Shown here: positions 1-10,013 of the stretch, one piece after another | Numbering within the stretch: the stretch's first letter is position 1 | Layout of the letters: every line of letters starts with the position of its first letter | Source of the DNA: Eubacteriaceae bacterium | GTDB lineage: Bacteria > Bacillota > Clostridia > Eubacteriales > Anaerofustaceae | Assembly: GCA_009782515.1 (NCBI GenBank) | Contig: WRIY01000015.1 | Coordinates: forward strand, 1 to 48,931 | Direction: 5' to 3' | Length of the DNA: 48,931 nt | Notes under the pieces: generated by a model | What the model saw: the letters and a program-made list of their open reading frames with translations, nothing else | Told to the model about the DNA's origin: nothing | Databases searched by the model: none | Made by a program: the position numbers and the translations under genes

Positions 1-2
1 AA

Positions 3-173
3 GAATACATGCCTGATCTGGCTGGCATGCTTTGCGATATAGAAAGCCTGGACAAAAGGAAAGGCGCAAGGCGCTCTATGGCGTGCATATTGGCAAAAAT
101 CATCCTTGGCTTTGCCCTTAGGGGAGCTGGGACCGCAGCACAAACGAGTGCATGTATGAGCTTCTCCAGATAG
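3..173 (+). pseudogene. Transposase-like N-terminal fragment (partial)
   Basis: An open frame enters from the left edge and stops at TAG 171-173. It reads roughly 56 residues, including MPDLAGMLCDIESLDKRKG followed by an alanine/leucine-rich helix. This resembles the N-terminal 'xPDxR..RG.R..L..IL' region of ISAs1-type transposases, but the match is by eye and weak. It stops early and the next frame holds unrelated sequence, so it is read as debris. It could equally be a scrap of an unrelated gene cut by the window edge. Confidence 0.3.
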
Positions 174-474
174 GGCACATGCTTATACAGCTACTGGCTT
201 GTCAGGAATCAGGGCAGATTACGGTGCTACAATTATCACGTTAGGCAATTGCACTGTTAGCGGGTTTGAGAAGCAGCTGGAAGTTATATATGGGGGTGTG
301 ATAGAAAGCAACTCTGCTTCTTTTACGCTTAGCAAGGGTATCAACACAACAGCGAAAGGGATAGTAGTAGGAGATCGCAGCAAGTTCATCGTAAATAAAG
401 GGTCAACAATTACCCGAACCAGTGTTACAGATTCGATAAGCGCAAATGGCCTGTATCTAGACTATGGCAAATAA
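160..474 (+). pseudogene. C-terminal fragment of a beta-repeat (beta-helix-like) protein
   Basis: The frame is open from just after a TGA at 157-159 to the stop at 472-474. It has no ATG; the first usable start is TTG at 199. The sequence is rich in G, N, S, T, I and V with short recurring units such as GATIITLGNCTV, IYGGVIESNSASFTL and IVVGDRSKFIV. That pattern fits the rungs of a right-handed beta-helix, as in phage tail spikes and surface adhesins. No ribosome site is visible at the TTG. It is probably the 3' end of a larger gene joined to the transposase scrap at about position 160. Function is unknown. Confidence 0.3.
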
Positions 475-529
475 AAACGTGTAGAGACTTTGCTATCGCG
501 ATTTATTGCTACAACATACCAGCAGTGCC

Positions 530-643
530 GCTGACATTCAGGACGCGCTTAAAGAGATTTTATTGAACAACGAGGATGTGCTCCAAGCAGAAATTGATGA
601 GCATCTAGGTTTCGTAAAGCATGGCAACACTGGAAACGGCTGA
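530..643 (+). pseudogene. IS256-family (mutator type) transposase remnant
   Basis: This frame reads DIQDALKEILLNNED, then VLQAEIDEHLGFVKH and GNTGNG, ending at TGA 641-643. It matches the conserved N-terminal part of IS256-family transposases (a 'DIQ..LK.L', '.L.AE+DEHLGY.K' and 'GN.RNG' run). Only about 37 codons survive and the DDE catalytic core is absent. The following 100 nt, to the terminator, hold no recognisable continuation. Confidence 0.5.
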
Positions 644-742
644 AATGGCTACACTTTTTCTGAAAGCTGGATAACCAAACTCTGCTAATGCTAGACATGC
701 ACGCAATCCTTGGGCAAAATGCATTGCTGTATTGGCTAATGA

Positions 743-782
743 AAAACAAGGCAGGAGTTTCGTACTCTGCCTTGTTTTATTT
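743..782 (+). terminator. Rho-independent terminator-like hairpin
   Basis: AAACAAGGCAGGAG (743-756) pairs with CTCTGCCTTGTTT (about 765-777) apart from one bulge, around a short GTTTCGTA loop, and is followed by TTATTT. No intact gene feeds into it. It probably ended the lost IS256 transposase or its host operon. The A-rich 5' arm means it could also work on the minus strand. Confidence 0.6.
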
Positions 783-801
783 GTAGCCCTTGGCTTTAGC
801 C

Positions 802-848
802 TGTCGAAAGAGGGGCATGCCGCGAAGCAGCATGGCTGCCTTTCGACA
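802..848. repeat. Imperfect inverted repeat at the IS200/IS605 left border
   Basis: TGTCGAAAG (802-810) is the exact reverse complement of CTTTCGACA (840-848), with a GC-rich 29-nt interior that can pair further. It abuts the left-end hairpin of the IS200/IS605 element. It may be part of that element's subterminal structure or a target-site feature. Confidence 0.45.
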
Positions 849-958
849 AAAAACCACCCGCTATGCGGGTGAGAGTCAAAAAGTTATACAGTGGGGCCGC
901 CTTTCATGGCATAATATGGAGTGTTGGGCCCATATTAAAATGAAAGGCGGCTAACGCT

Positions 959-1413
959 ACGGCTAATAAAGCAAACAGCTTATCCCACACCAAATGGTTT
1001 TGTAAATACCATATAGTGTTTACGCCTAAGTATAGACGAAAAGCAATATATGGTCAATACCGCGAAAGTGTAGGCGAAATATTAAGGAAACTGTGTGATT
1101 ACAAAGGAGTAAAGATTATCGAAGGGCATCTGATGCCGGACCATGTACATATGCTTGTAGAGATTCCGCCCAAGTATAGCGTATCGAGCTTCATGGGGTA
1201 TCTGAAGGGAAAGAGCGCGTAATGATCTTTGACAAGCATGCGAATCTGAAGTATAAATTTGGCAACCGGCATTTTTGGGCTGAAGGGTATTATGTGAGTA
1301 CAGTAGGGCTTAATGATGCGACGATAAGGAAATACATACAGGAACAGGAATCACACGATATTGCACTGGACAAGCTAAGCGTAAAGGAATATGAAGACCC
1401 GTTCGGCAACTAG
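959..1413 (+). pseudogene. tnpA: IS200/IS605 TnpA transposase, frameshifted and start-less
   Basis: TnpA is a Y1 transposase of the HUH class that cuts single-stranded DNA at hairpins. The first frame reads ANKANSLSHTKWFCKYHIVF and carries the HUH motif in MPDHVHMLVEIPP; it ends at TAA after GYLKGKSA. The second frame resumes immediately (MIFDKHANLKYKFGNRHFW) and includes the region of the catalytic tyrosine (ATIRKYIQEQE). A single missing T at about 1220 (GCGTAATG for the expected GCGTTAATG) explains the break. The first codon is ACG where the family has ATG. The joined length of about 150 residues is normal. Two independent lesions make this copy inactive. Confidence 0.85.
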
Positions 1414-1418
1414 CACGA

Positions 1419-1611
1419 GCCCCTTTAGGGGCAGCAGGCAATACAAAAGCCCCTTTTAGGGGCCGCCACGAGCCAGAGGCAGTCCGTCAGGGGCCCAATA
1501 ATGCTGCTGGCTTTTTTTCAAGCAAACCACCGGGCCCCTGACAGCGCCTTGAGGCGCAGTCGGTATCACGGCCTTACAGGCCGCTCCCCGAACCACCCGT
1601 TTGACGGGTGG
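1419..1611. repeat. Cluster of six hairpins after tnpA
   Basis: Six inverted repeats follow one another: 1419-1432 (GCCCCTTTAGGGGC), 1449-1463 (the same arms with TTTTA), long-range arms 1487-1496 and 1532-1541 (TCAGGGGCCC / GGGCCCCTGA), 1544-1557 (GCGCCT/AGGCGC), 1570-1582 (GGCCT/AGGCC) and 1593-1611 (the IS right end). Only the last is expected for the transposon family. On the minus strand this is also the region immediately downstream of rpoC. Confidence 0.7.
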
Positions 1612-1643
1612 GAGGCGATATTCCTGGCTACGCAAAATATGCA

Positions 1644-4600
1644 CTAGCTATTGGTTGTATCGCCGATATTTGCATACTCAGCTTCGTCATATGCAGCATC
1701 GTCCCAAAGCTCCATGTCATCGCTCTCGTCTTCATCTTCGTCTTCATCGTCATAAAACTCGTCTTCTTCAGGCTCATCAGCAAGCATTTCGATATTCGTG
1801 TAGCTTTTTATGCCGGTGCCTGCCGGAATCAGCTTTCCGATGATAATGTTCTCTTTTAGGCCAAGCAGCGGATCAACCTTGCCCTTTATGGCAGCATCAG
1901 TAAGAACCCTGGTGGTTTCCTGGAATGAAGCCGCAGACAGGAAGGAAGTAGTAGCCAGCGATGCCTTGGTAATGCCAAGCAGAACCCTTGTTGCGACAGC
2001 CGGCTTCATGCCGTTGCTTATTGCAATGGCGTTTGACTGCTCATATTCGAACCTGTCTACAAGAGATCCGGGAAGAAGCTCTGTGTCATTAGGCTCATCA
2101 ACTTTAAATTTCCTGAGCATTTGGCGGATAATAAGCTCTATGTGCTTATCGCTTATATGAACGCCTTGGAGGCGGTACACCTTTTGCACTTCCTGAAGGA
2201 TGTACCTTTGGACCCCGTCAATGCCCTTAATGGCAAGCAGGTCATTAGGGTTGATGGACCCTTTTGTCAGAGGGTCGCCCTCGTTTACATAATCGCCCTG
2301 CTTGATGATAAGCGATTCTCCGGCAGGGATTTCAACAGAGCGCGTTTCGCCTTCCTCATTTGCGATTTCAACAAGGTTGGCTCTCTTCTTGCCTTCAGAT
2401 ATTGATACAAGCCCGCTTATCTCAGCTATAGTGGCAACGCCTTTAGGCTTGCGAGCCTCGAAAAGCTCCTCAACCCTCGGCAAGCCTTGGGTGATGTCTT
2501 CTGCGCCGGCTACGCCGCCGGTATGGAAGGTGCGCATCGTAAGCTGGGTTCCAGGCTCGCCAATCGACTGTGCGGCTATTGTTCCGACAGCTTCGCCGAT
2601 ATTTACCGGCTGCATTGTTGTCAGATCCATTCCATAGCACTTCTGGCAAACGCCTATCGACGAATTGCAGTTAAACACTGTCCTTATGGACACTCTTTCG
2701 ATGCCGGCTTTTTCTATTCTTTCAGCATCGCGCACAGAAATGATCTCGCCCTTTTCAGCGTATTGGGTGCCGTCAACCGGATCGAAGATATCTTCGCACG
2801 AATAGCGGCCGCGGATTCTCTCGGAGAGGCTTTCAATCTCGTCATCGCCGTTTTTGACTGACTCAACAATAAAGCCTTCTTCGCTGCCGCAGTCATGCTC
2901 GCGAATGATCTGATCCTGCGATACGTCAACTAGCCTTCTTGTCAGATAGCCTGATTCAGCTGTCCTCAGAGCAGTGTCAGCCAGGCCTTTTCTTGCGCCA
3001 TGCGTAGAGATGAAGAACTCAAGCATGTCGAGGCCTTCGCGGAAGTTGGATCTGATAGGCAGCTCTATTATTTCGCCTGTTGGCGAAGCCATAAGCCCGC
3101 GCATGCCGGCAAGCTGGCGGATCTGGTTTTGGGATCCTCTGGCTCCGCTGTTTGCCATCATGTTTATCGGGTTCCTCGGGTCAAGGTTGTTCATAAGGGC
3201 TGCTGTAACATCGTTTGTGGCTTTGGTCCAAACCTCAATTGTCCTGCGCTTGCGCTCAGCATCCGTATACAGGCCCTTTGAGTACTGCTTGTATATCTTG
3301 TCAACTTCAATGTCGGCTTGCTGCAGTATCTCGGTCTTGCTGTCAGGAACCTGCATGTCTGCTATTCCAACAGTCACAGCTGATATTGTCGAATATTTGT
3401 AGCCGTTTCTCTTTATATCATCGAGCACCACAGAAGTCTTGGCTGCGCCATAATTAATGAAGCAGTTGTAGACGATCTTTGAGAGTGTCGATTTGTCAAT
3501 TACTTCATCTATTTCAAGGGCGAATTGATCGTCCAAGGTATCCCTAGGAACAAACCCGAGCCCTTGCGGTATTATCTCGTTGAACAGGAAGCGCCCGACA
3601 GTGCTTTCAACAAGTTTATAATGCAGCTCGCCTTCCCATTCCCGCTCTATTCTGACCCTGATTCTTGCATGAAGGCCAATATCGCCATTAAAGTAAGCCA
3701 TCTCCATTTCAGCAAGGTCAGCAAACACTTTTCCGGTGCCTACTGCATTGGTGTCTTCCAAGGTCATGAAGTAGCTTCCGAGAATCATATCCTGTGATGG
3801 CGAGCATACAGGGCTTCCGTCTTGGGGCTTGAGGATATTGTATGCAGCAAGCATAAGTATCCTTGCCTCAGACTGCGCTTCAACAGACAAAGGGACATGA
3901 ACTGCCATTTGATCGCCGTCGAAGTCGGCATTATACGCAGTGCATACCAGCGGGTGAAGCTTTATTGCCCTTCCTTCGACAAGCACCGGCTCAAAAGCCT
4001 GTATGCCAAGCCTGTGCAGCGTTGGCGCTCTGTTGAGCAGAACAGGGTGGTCCTTTATAACATCGTCAAGCACGTCCCATACCTGGGAGGCCTGCTTTTC
4101 AACCATGCGCTTGGCGCTCTTAATGTTAAGCGCCAACTTGCGTTTAACAAGCTCCCTCATTACAAAAGGCTTGAACAGCTCAATAGCCATTTCCTTTGGC
4201 AAGCCGCACTGGTACATTTTAAGCTCAGGGCCTACGACTATAACGGATCTGCCTGAATAGTCGACCCTCTTGCCGAGCAAGTTCTGGCGAAATCGGCCCT
4301 GCTTGCCCTTAAGCATGTCAGAAAGGCTCCTAAGAGGGCGGTTTCCGGGACCGGTTACCGGCCTTCCCCTTCTGCCATTGTCAATGAGGGCGTCTACAGC
4401 TTCCTGCAGCATCCTCTTTTCATTTTGGATGATAATGTCAGGGGCGTTCAGGTCAAGCAGCTTTTGAAGCCTGTTGTTTCTGTTGATGACTCTCCTGTAA
4501 AGGTCATTGAGATCGCTTGTCGCAAAGCGCCCTCCGTCAAGCATAACCATTGGCCTTAGCTCAGGCGGTATTACAGGCACTGCCGATAGAATCATATATT

Positions 4601-5270
4601 CCGGCTTGTTGCCGGAAGAGCGGAAAGCCTCTACGATTTCTAGCTTTCTTATTGCTTTTATCTTTTTCTGCCCTGATCCGGTTCTCAGGATCTCCTTAAG
4701 CGACACAGCCTCTTCATCAAGGTCAACCTGCTTTAAAAGATCCAGTATTGCCTCTGCGCCTATCTTTGCGGTAAAGGCGCTTCCAAACTTCAGCTTGTTT
4801 TCTTTGTACTCGTTCTCTGTCAGAAGCTGTTTTGGCTCCAGCGGGGAATTGCCGGGATCTGTGACAATATATGCAGCGAAATAGATTACCCTTTCAAGAT
4901 CCCTTGGAGAAATCTCAAGGATTATTCCAATGCGGCTTGGTATGCCTTTAAAGTACCAGATATGGGTTACAGGGGCAGCAAGCTCTATATGGCCCATGCG
5001 CTCGCGCCTGACTTTTGATCTGGTAACTTCAACGCCGCAGCGATCGCATATAACGCCTTTGTTCTTGACTTGCTTGTACTTTCCGCAATGGCACTCCCAA
5101 TCCTTCATGGGCCCAAAGATCTTTTCGCAGAAAAGCCCATCTTTCTCCGGCTTGCTTGTTCTGTAGTTAATTGTCTCAGGCTTCTTCACTTCGCCGTAAG
5201 ACCACTCGCGTATCTTGTCGGAGGAAGCCAGGCCTATCCTTATGGCTTTAAAATTATTAAGCTCGTTCAT
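1644..5270 (-). CDS. rpoC: DNA-directed RNA polymerase subunit beta'
   Basis: This is the catalytic beta' subunit of RNA polymerase, about 1208 residues. N-terminal zinc cysteines sit near 61, 63, 76 and 79. The invariant NADFDGDQ loop that holds the catalytic magnesium is at about 448-455. A second zinc site uses Cys795, 869, 876 and 879, and the trigger-loop stretch ([16 protein letters not shown]) is near 905-920. All are intact. The last 45 residues form an acidic tail ([20 protein letters not shown] and beyond) that the core enzyme does not need. The start is taken as ATG at 5270; a TTG lies directly before it. It follows rpoB by about 77 nt and is surely cotranscribed with it. The ribosome site is unusually placed (see the separate entry). 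Confidence 0.97.
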   Translation of the reverse strand: MNELNNFKAIRIGLASSDKIREWSYGEVKKPETINYRTSKPEKDGLFCEKIFGPMKDWECHCGKYKQVKNKGVICDRCGVEVTRSKVRRERMGHIELAAPVTHIWYFKGIPSRIGIILEISPRDLERVIYFAAYIVTDPGNSPLEPKQLLTENEYKENKLKFGSAFTAKIGAEAILDLLKQVDLDEEAVSLKEILRTGSGQKKIKAIRKLEIVEAFRSSGNKPEYMILSAVPVIPPELRPMVMLDGGRFATSDLNDLYRRVINRNNRLQKLLDLNAPDIIIQNEKRMLQEAVDALIDNGRRGRPVTGPGNRPLRSLSDMLKGKQGRFRQNLLGKRVDYSGRSVIVVGPELKMYQCGLPKEMAIELFKPFVMRELVKRKLALNIKSAKRMVEKQASQVWDVLDDVIKDHPVLLNRAPTLHRLGIQAFEPVLVEGRAIKLHPLVCTAYNADFDGDQMAVHVPLSVEAQSEARILMLAAYNILKPQDGSPVCSPSQDMILGSYFMTLEDTNAVGTGKVFADLAEMEMAYFNGDIGLHARIRVRIEREWEGELHYKLVESTVGRFLFNEIIPQGLGFVPRDTLDDQFALEIDEVIDKSTLSKIVYNCFINYGAAKTSVVLDDIKRNGYKYSTISAVTVGIADMQVPDSKTEILQQADIEVDKIYKQYSKGLYTDAERKRRTIEVWTKATNDVTAALMNNLDPRNPINMMANSGARGSQNQIRQLAGMRGLMASPTGEIIELPIRSNFREGLDMLEFFISTHGARKGLADTALRTAESGYLTRRLVDVSQDQIIREHDCGSEEGFIVESVKNGDDEIESLSERIRGRYSCEDIFDPVDGTQYAEKGEIISVRDAERIEKAGIERVSIRTVFNCNSSIGVCQKCYGMDLTTMQPVNIGEAVGTIAAQSIGEPGTQLTMRTFHTGGVAGAEDITQGLPRVEELFEARKPKGVATIAEISGLVSISEGKKRANLVEIANEEGETRSVEIPAGESLIIKQGDYVNEGDPLTKGSINPNDLLAIKGIDGVQRYILQEVQKVYRLQGVHISDKHIELIIRQMLRKFKVDEPNDTELLPGSLVDRFEYEQSNAIAISNGMKPAVATRVLLGITKASLATTSFLSAASFQETTRVLTDAAIKGKVDPLLGLKENIIIGKLIPAGTGIKSYTNIEMLADEPEEDEFYDDEDEDEDESDDMELWDDAAYDEAEYANIGDTTNS

Positions 5271-5284
5271 CAATGCCGCGCATA

Positions 5285-5325
5285 GCCGGCTTTCCTGCCG
5301 GCCAGGGAATGCGCGCCCCTCCTTT
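5285..5325 (-). promoter_or_regulatory. Displaced rpoC ribosome binding site with intervening hairpin
   Basis: Reading the minus strand, the only strong Shine-Dalgarno in the rpoB-rpoC gap is AAGGAGGGG (complement of 5317-5325), 46 nt before the rpoC ATG. Between them is a perfect hairpin, GCCGGC-AGGAAA-GCCGGC (5285-5302), whose loop shows an AGGA. Folding would shorten the distance, or the loop itself could serve as a weak ribosome site. A short frame, ATGCGCGGC..., overlaps the rpoC start and ends in GCTTAA. Confidence 0.5.
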
Positions 5326-5347
5326 TGAATTGAATATAGCTCTGGTG

Positions 5348-8300
5348 CTAGAATTCATCCTCATTATTAATTAGATCGCTCTCATCGATTCCCAGGCCGC
5401 TAAAGTCTTGCTCGCCAAAGATGCTTTCATCGCCATCTTCTTCTTCGTCGAAAAGCGGAACGATGTCTTCGCTAAAAATGCTTTCGTCCTCTTCATCCTC
5501 TTCAAGGATTAGCCCGTCATCGCTTAAAGCGCTTAAATCCTCTTCAGGCTCATCCTCCAGGCCTTCCAATTCCGGCTCATCCTGAATGCCGGCCAGCAAG
5601 GAAAGATCGATGCTTTCCCCATCTTCTCCGGCATCATCGCCCTCATCATCGTCATCGAGCAGAAGATCAATGTCATCGTCGTCATCGTCCTCCAAGAGAT
5701 CGATGTCAGCATCGTCATCATCAAGGAGGTCATCGCTGTCGTCGTCTTCCGGCCTTATAGAGCTGGCAATAGCATTGAGCAGGGCCTCTGTCCCCTGCGC
5801 TTCAGGCGGGGGCGGGGCTGCCTCTTCTGCAAAGTCGTCATCATACTCCATAGTTGCAATGTCATTGTCAACCTTTTGCATGATGTGGGTCGGGCTCAGA
5901 TCCGAGTCATCTACGAGATCCACTATATCGCCGTTCTCGTTTAGCACGTTTATGTCAAGGCACAGTGACTGGAATTCCTTCATGAGCACTTTAAATGACT
6001 CTGGTATTCCAGGCTCAGGAATGTTTTCGCCTTTGATGATAGCCTCGTAAGCTTTTACCCTGCCTGTAATGTCATCGCTCTTTACAGTCAGGATTTCCTG
6101 AAGAACGTTTGAAGCGCCATATGCTTCAAGTGCCCAAACCTCCATCTCCCCAAAGCGCTGGCCGCCAAATTGGGCTTTGCCCCCGAGAGGCTGCTGCGTA
6201 ACAAGGGAGTAAGGGCCTGTTGAGCGAGAGTGCATCTTGTCGTCAACAAGGTGGTGCAGCTTGAGCATATACATATATCCGACAGTTACAGGGTTGGCAA
6301 ATTTTTCGCCGCTCCTGCCGTCATACAAATCGATTTTGCCGCTTGCGTCAAATCCTGCCTGCTCGAGCAGCTCCATAATGTCCTCTTCGTTTGCGCCGTC
6401 GAAAACAGGGGTGGCCACTTCCCACCCAAGAGCCCTGCAAGCAAGGCCGAGGTGCACTTCAAGCACCTGGCCGATATTCATTCGGGACGGGACGCCAAGC
6501 GGTGAGAGCACTATTTGAAGCGGCGTTCCGTCAGGCAAAAACGGCATATCCTCAACAGGAAGTATCCTTGAGATAACTCCTTTGTTTCCATGCCTGCCTG
6601 CCATCTTGTCGCCTACGGAGATTTTTCTTTTTACTGCAACATATACCCTTACAAGCTTGTTGACGCCGGGCTTGAGCTCATCGCCTGCTTCCCGCGTAAA
6701 TACCTTTACGTCAACAACAATGCCGCTTTCACCGTGGGGGACTTTAAGGGAGGTGTCCCTTACTTCCCTCGCCTTTTCGCCGAATATTGCCCTGAGGAGC
6801 CTTTCTTCGGCAGAAAGCTCGCTTTCGCCTTTCGGGGTAACTTTTCCTACAAGGATATCGTCGCTTGTGACTTCAGCCCCGATTCTGATAATCCCCCTGC
6901 TGTCGAGGTTCTTTAGCGAATCCTCGCCAACATTGGGTATCTCCCGGGTCATTTCCTCAGGCCCGAGCTTAGTCTCCCGAGCCTCGGCTTCGAACTCTTC
7001 TATATGAATAGAGGTGTATACGTCATCGCGAACAAGCTCTTCGCTAATCAGGATGGCATCCTCAAAATTATAGCCTTCCCATGTCATAAACCCTACCAGG
7101 ACATTTCTGCCCAGGGCCAAATCCCCATTGTCGGTTGATGGGCCGTCAGCTATAATATCGCCTTTTTTCACCTGCTGGCCCAGCGTTACAATTGAGCGCT
7201 GGTTTATGCATGTGCCCTGGTTGGAACGCTTGAACTTAAGCAGCCCGTAGCGCTGCCTCTCGGTCTTGTCGTAGTTGGCTACAACAATTTCTGTTGAAGT
7301 AACTTTTTCGACTATTCCGTCTTCCTCAGCTATAATGCATACGCCGGAGTCAAGCGCTGCCCTGTATTCTATGCCTGTGCCTACAACCGGCGCTTCAGGC
7401 TGCAGCAAGGGCACTGCCTGCCTTTGCATGTTGGCGCCCATCAGGGCGCGGTTGGCGTCGTCGTTTTCCAGGAAAGGTATAAGGGAGGTTGCAACAGATA
7501 CAATCTGCCTCGGCGAAACGTCCATATAGTCTATCTCGCTTGCAGGCACTGTCACAAAGTCGCGGTTTTTGCCTGCCCTTCCGGTTATGCGGTCATTTAG
7601 GAAGTCGCCGCCATCGCTTAGGGGCTCATTGGCCTGCGCTATGGTGTAGCGGCCTTCCTCGTCGGCTGCAAGGAATTGCAGCTCTTTCGTAACCTTCCCG
7701 TCTACGACTTTCCTGTACGGGGTTTCAATAAAACCATATTTATTGACCTGGGAATAAGTCGACATAGATCCAATCAGGCCGATATTAGGACCTTCAGGCG
7801 TCTCTATCGGGCATATTCTGCCGTAATGGGAATGGTGAACGTCCCTGACATCAAAGCCCGCCCTCTCTCTTGACAGCCCGCCGGGGCCCAGGGCTGAAAG
7901 CCTTCTTTTGTGGGTCAGGTCGGTAAGGGGGTTAGTCTGGTCCATAAACTGCGAGAGCTGCGAAGAGCCAAAGAACTCTTTCAGGGATGCAGATACAGGC
8001 CGGATGTTAACAAGCATTGTCGGTGATATCTCTGTTGGATCGCTTGTCGCCATTCTTTCCCTGACAACCCTCTCAAGCCTTGAAAGGCCGATGCGAAACT
8101 GGTTTTGGAGCAGCTCGCCGACGCTTCTGAGGCGGCGGTTTCCGAGATGGTCTATATCGTCTATTTCGCCAACGCCGTAGTCAAGGCCGATGTTATAGTT
8201 TATTGAAGCAAATACATCATCAGCTGTTATCGTTCTGGGAAGAAGCTTTGTATTGGAATCAATAAAAGCTATTCTCATTTGCTGAGGAGTGTCCTCAGAT

Positions 8301-9418
8301 TCAAGAATTTTCTTTAGCTCAGGAAGATAGAGCATTTCTGATGTGTCAATCCCTTCGGTGTCAAACGGCAAGCCGTAAACGTTTGGATCAACAGTGTTGT
8401 TTCCGATAACGTTGATGGTTTTGCCATCGTCAAGCTCAAGCCTGACTCTGTTTATGCCGGCGTTTTGCACTGCTTTGGCAGACTCTTCGGTAAAGGTTTC
8501 GCCCTTTTCGGCCAAAACTTCGCCGGTTAAGGGGCTTATTAAGGTCTCTGCGCTGGTGTGGCCGGCAATTCTGGTGGCTATTGAAAGCTTTTTGTTAAGC
8601 TTATAGCGGCCAACCAGCATTAAGTCATATCTTTTGGGATCAAAGAACATGGAGTTAAACAGCGGCCTTGCGCTGTCAGCAGAAGCCGGCTCGCCGGGCC
8701 TTAGCTTTTTGTATATCTCTGTGAGGCCGGTGTCCTCGTCGTATGCAGCGTCTTTGGCAAGTGTTGCCAGAAGCTTGTCTGTTTCGCCAAAGTAGTCAAT
8801 GATCTCAGTGTTTGTCCCCAGCCCAAGGGATCTGGCAAGGACAGTTATCGGGATCTTTCTCGTTCTGTCCACCCTCACATACAGGATGTTGTTGCTGTCA
8901 GTCTCGAACTCAAGCCAGGCGCCTCTATTCGGTATGATCTGCGAGGAATAAAGGTCTTTGCCATGCTTGTCAGTCTCTCGCGAAAAATAGGCAGAAGGCG
9001 AGCGCACCAGCTGGCTGACAACCACTCTTTCGGCTCCGTTGATGATAAATGTGCCTCTGTTTGTCATTAACGGAAAGTCCGCCATGAAAATGCTAGACTC
9101 TTTGACTTCCCCAGTCTGCTTGTTGGTAAGGCGGATTTTAATTTTTAGCGATGCCGAATAATTAGCGTCACGCTCTTTGCATTCTTCGACAGAATACTTC
9201 GGCTCGCCTTCCATAGAGTAGTCAACAAATTCCAGGAAAAGGTTGCCCGAAAAGTCGCTTATCGGGTTAATGTCGTCAAACACCTCTCGCAAACCCCTGT
9301 TTAAAAACCAGTTGTAAGATGATTTTTGCAGCTCAATAAGGTATGGAAGAGGCATAACATCCTTTATCCTGGAGAAACTCATTCTCGTCCTATTTCCGAT
9401 CCTTTCAGGATTTACCAC
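5348..9418 (-). CDS. rpoB: DNA-directed RNA polymerase subunit beta with a long acidic tail
   Basis: This is the beta subunit of RNA polymerase, 1356 residues; a usual clostridial RpoB ends near residue 1160-1240. The rifampicin pocket reads [19 protein letters not shown] and then [13 protein letters not shown]. Residues Asp493, His503 and Ser508 are the sensitive-type residues at E. coli positions 516, 526 and 531. The C-terminal clamp motif ([20 protein letters not shown]) is intact near 1077-1096. From about 1190 to the end the protein is a low-complexity D/E-rich extension, with runs such as [10 protein letters not shown] and two DESIF units. The start is GTG at 9418, preceded by AAAGGAG at a spacing of about 11-12 nt. 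No rplL or rplJ lies upstream. Confidence 0.97.
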   Translation of the reverse strand: MVNPERIGNRTRMSFSRIKDVMPLPYLIELQKSSYNWFLNRGLREVFDDINPISDFSGNLFLEFVDYSMEGEPKYSVEECKERDANYSASLKIKIRLTNKQTGEVKESSIFMADFPLMTNRGTFIINGAERVVVSQLVRSPSAYFSRETDKHGKDLYSSQIIPNRGAWLEFETDSNNILYVRVDRTRKIPITVLARSLGLGTNTEIIDYFGETDKLLATLAKDAAYDEDTGLTEIYKKLRPGEPASADSARPLFNSMFFDPKRYDLMLVGRYKLNKKLSIATRIAGHTSAETLISPLTGEVLAEKGETFTEESAKAVQNAGINRVRLELDDGKTINVIGNNTVDPNVYGLPFDTEGIDTSEMLYLPELKKILESEDTPQQMRIAFIDSNTKLLPRTITADDVFASINYNIGLDYGVGEIDDIDHLGNRRLRSVGELLQNQFRIGLSRLERVVRERMATSDPTEISPTMLVNIRPVSASLKEFFGSSQLSQFMDQTNPLTDLTHKRRLSALGPGGLSRERAGFDVRDVHHSHYGRICPIETPEGPNIGLIGSMSTYSQVNKYGFIETPYRKVVDGKVTKELQFLAADEEGRYTIAQANEPLSDGGDFLNDRITGRAGKNRDFVTVPASEIDYMDVSPRQIVSVATSLIPFLENDDANRALMGANMQRQAVPLLQPEAPVVGTGIEYRAALDSGVCIIAEEDGIVEKVTSTEIVVANYDKTERQRYGLLKFKRSNQGTCINQRSIVTLGQQVKKGDIIADGPSTDNGDLALGRNVLVGFMTWEGYNFEDAILISEELVRDDVYTSIHIEEFEAEARETKLGPEEMTREIPNVGEDSLKNLDSRGIIRIGAEVTSDDILVGKVTPKGESELSAEERLLRAIFGEKAREVRDTSLKVPHGESGIVVDVKVFTREAGDELKPGVNKLVRVYVAVKRKISVGDKMAGRHGNKGVISRILPVEDMPFLPDGTPLQIVLSPLGVPSRMNIGQVLEVHLGLACRALGWEVATPVFDGANEEDIMELLEQAGFDASGKIDLYDGRSGEKFANPVTVGYMYMLKLHHLVDDKMHSRSTGPYSLVTQQPLGGKAQFGGQRFGEMEVWALEAYGASNVLQEILTVKSDDITGRVKAYEAIIKGENIPEPGIPESFKVLMKEFQSLCLDINVLNENGDIVDLVDDSDLSPTHIMQKVDNDIATMEYDDDFAEEAAPPPPEAQGTEALLNAIASSIRPEDDDSDDLLDDDDADIDLLEDDDDDDIDLLLDDDDEGDDAGEDGESIDLSLLAGIQDEPELEGLEDEPEEDLSALSDDGLILEEDEEDESIFSEDIVPLFDEEEDGDESIFGEQDFSGLGIDESDLINNEDEF

Positions 9419-9745
9419 GAGTAGCTTTTCTCCTTTGTAAACTCATAAACATGCCTTTGTGTTTGCTGGAAAGCAAAAGGCTTCCCCAAAGGGGCAAACC
9501 CCGGCTGTTGGACGGTTTGGCTTTAAAAAAGCCGAAATCTGTGCATAGACGGCTAGATTCAGGATATATATATACTAGCTGGCCATCAGGCGCATTGCAG
9601 CCAAGGCGCCGCTCTTTGCGGGAGCGCTGGCTGGTAATTGCTGCACAGAAAAAATGCACTTTACATTCAAGCCTGCGTTTGATAAACTCTTGATAATAAA
9701 GCGCCCCTCTTGTCAATTTTTTTATTAAAGGTTCTATTCATGTGA
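9419..9745 (-). promoter_or_regulatory. Long 5' leader of the rpoBC transcript
   Basis: No convincing gene lies between the rpoB start and the promoter at 9752-9780, giving an untranslated leader of about 325 nt. It contains hairpins such as GGCTTTaaaAAAGCC (9518-9532) and paired GGGGTTTGCCCC / CCCCTTTGGGG stretches near 9481-9505. An open frame of 103 codons crosses the region on the minus strand, but it lacks a ribosome site and resembles no protein. In many bacteria rpoBC follows rplJL; here the leader takes that place. A regulatory role is inference. Confidence 0.45.
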
Positions 9746-9751
9746 AAATAA

Positions 9752-9780
9752 ATTATACGATTTTTTTTCAGTGAAGTCAA
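9752..9780 (-). promoter_or_regulatory. Sigma-A promoter of rpoBC
   Basis: On the minus strand TTGACT (complement of 9775-9780) is followed by exactly 17 nt and TATAAT (complement of 9752-9757). This is one mismatch from consensus with ideal spacing. It points towards rpoB and is the only strong promoter seen upstream of it. Confidence 0.8.
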
Positions 9781-9953
9781 CTCTTTTTTGAGCAGTTTTT
9801 ACTCCGCCCTTTTTGCCTAACTTAACTAGGATAAATCATTAGTAGCGTGAAATTTGTAATATTGCGCATGCATTCCCTTAATTGGATAAGCTTATGCTAT
9901 TTCAAATCAGCATAAAACGTTATCCATATATTCGGGCAACCTTTAGTGGTATT

Positions 9954-9993
9954 TTTTAGTGTACTGGTGTATTATAACACCAGTACACTAAAA
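9954..9993. promoter_or_regulatory. Operator palindrome of the GntR regulator
   Basis: TTTTAGTGTACTGGTGT and ACACCAGTACACTAAAA are exact reverse complements separated by about 6 nt (ATTATA). The palindrome lies just before the ribosome site AAAGGAG (9996-10002) of the downstream GntR gene and covers a -10-like TATTAT (9970-9975). It is therefore a likely autoregulatory binding site. Confidence 0.8.
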
Positions 9994-10013
9994 TTAAAGG
10001 AGCATTCGCAACA

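Larger units (their letters stand above)
841..1615 (+). mobile_element. IS200/IS605-family insertion sequence, decayed
   Basis: The element contains a Y1/HUH tnpA gene between a left-end hairpin CACCCGC-TAT-GCGGGTG (855-871) and a right-end hairpin CCACCCGT-TTG-ACGGGTGG (1593-1611). The two share the CACCCG core. Subterminal hairpins rather than terminal inverted repeats are the hallmark of this single-strand transposing family. There is no tnpB accessory gene. The exact cleavage sites are not determinable by eye, so the borders are approximate. The right end lies about 30 nt beyond the stop codon of rpoC. Confidence 0.75.

Noticed and set aside
1222..1413. Separate 63-codon gene after tnpA
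   Set aside because: It is the C-terminal part of TnpA continued after a one-base deletion, not a gene of its own.
2974..3402. 142-codon plus-strand frame inside rpoC
   Set aside because: Shadow of the rpoC coding strand.
5586..6050. Serine-rich 154-residue frame opposite the 3' end of rpoB
   Set aside because: It is the antisense reading of the GAT/GAC-rich acidic tail of RpoB; no ribosome site.
9405..9716. 103-codon minus-strand frame in the rpoB leader
   Set aside because: No ribosome site, no recognisable protein, overlaps the rpoB start and lies in a structured leader.
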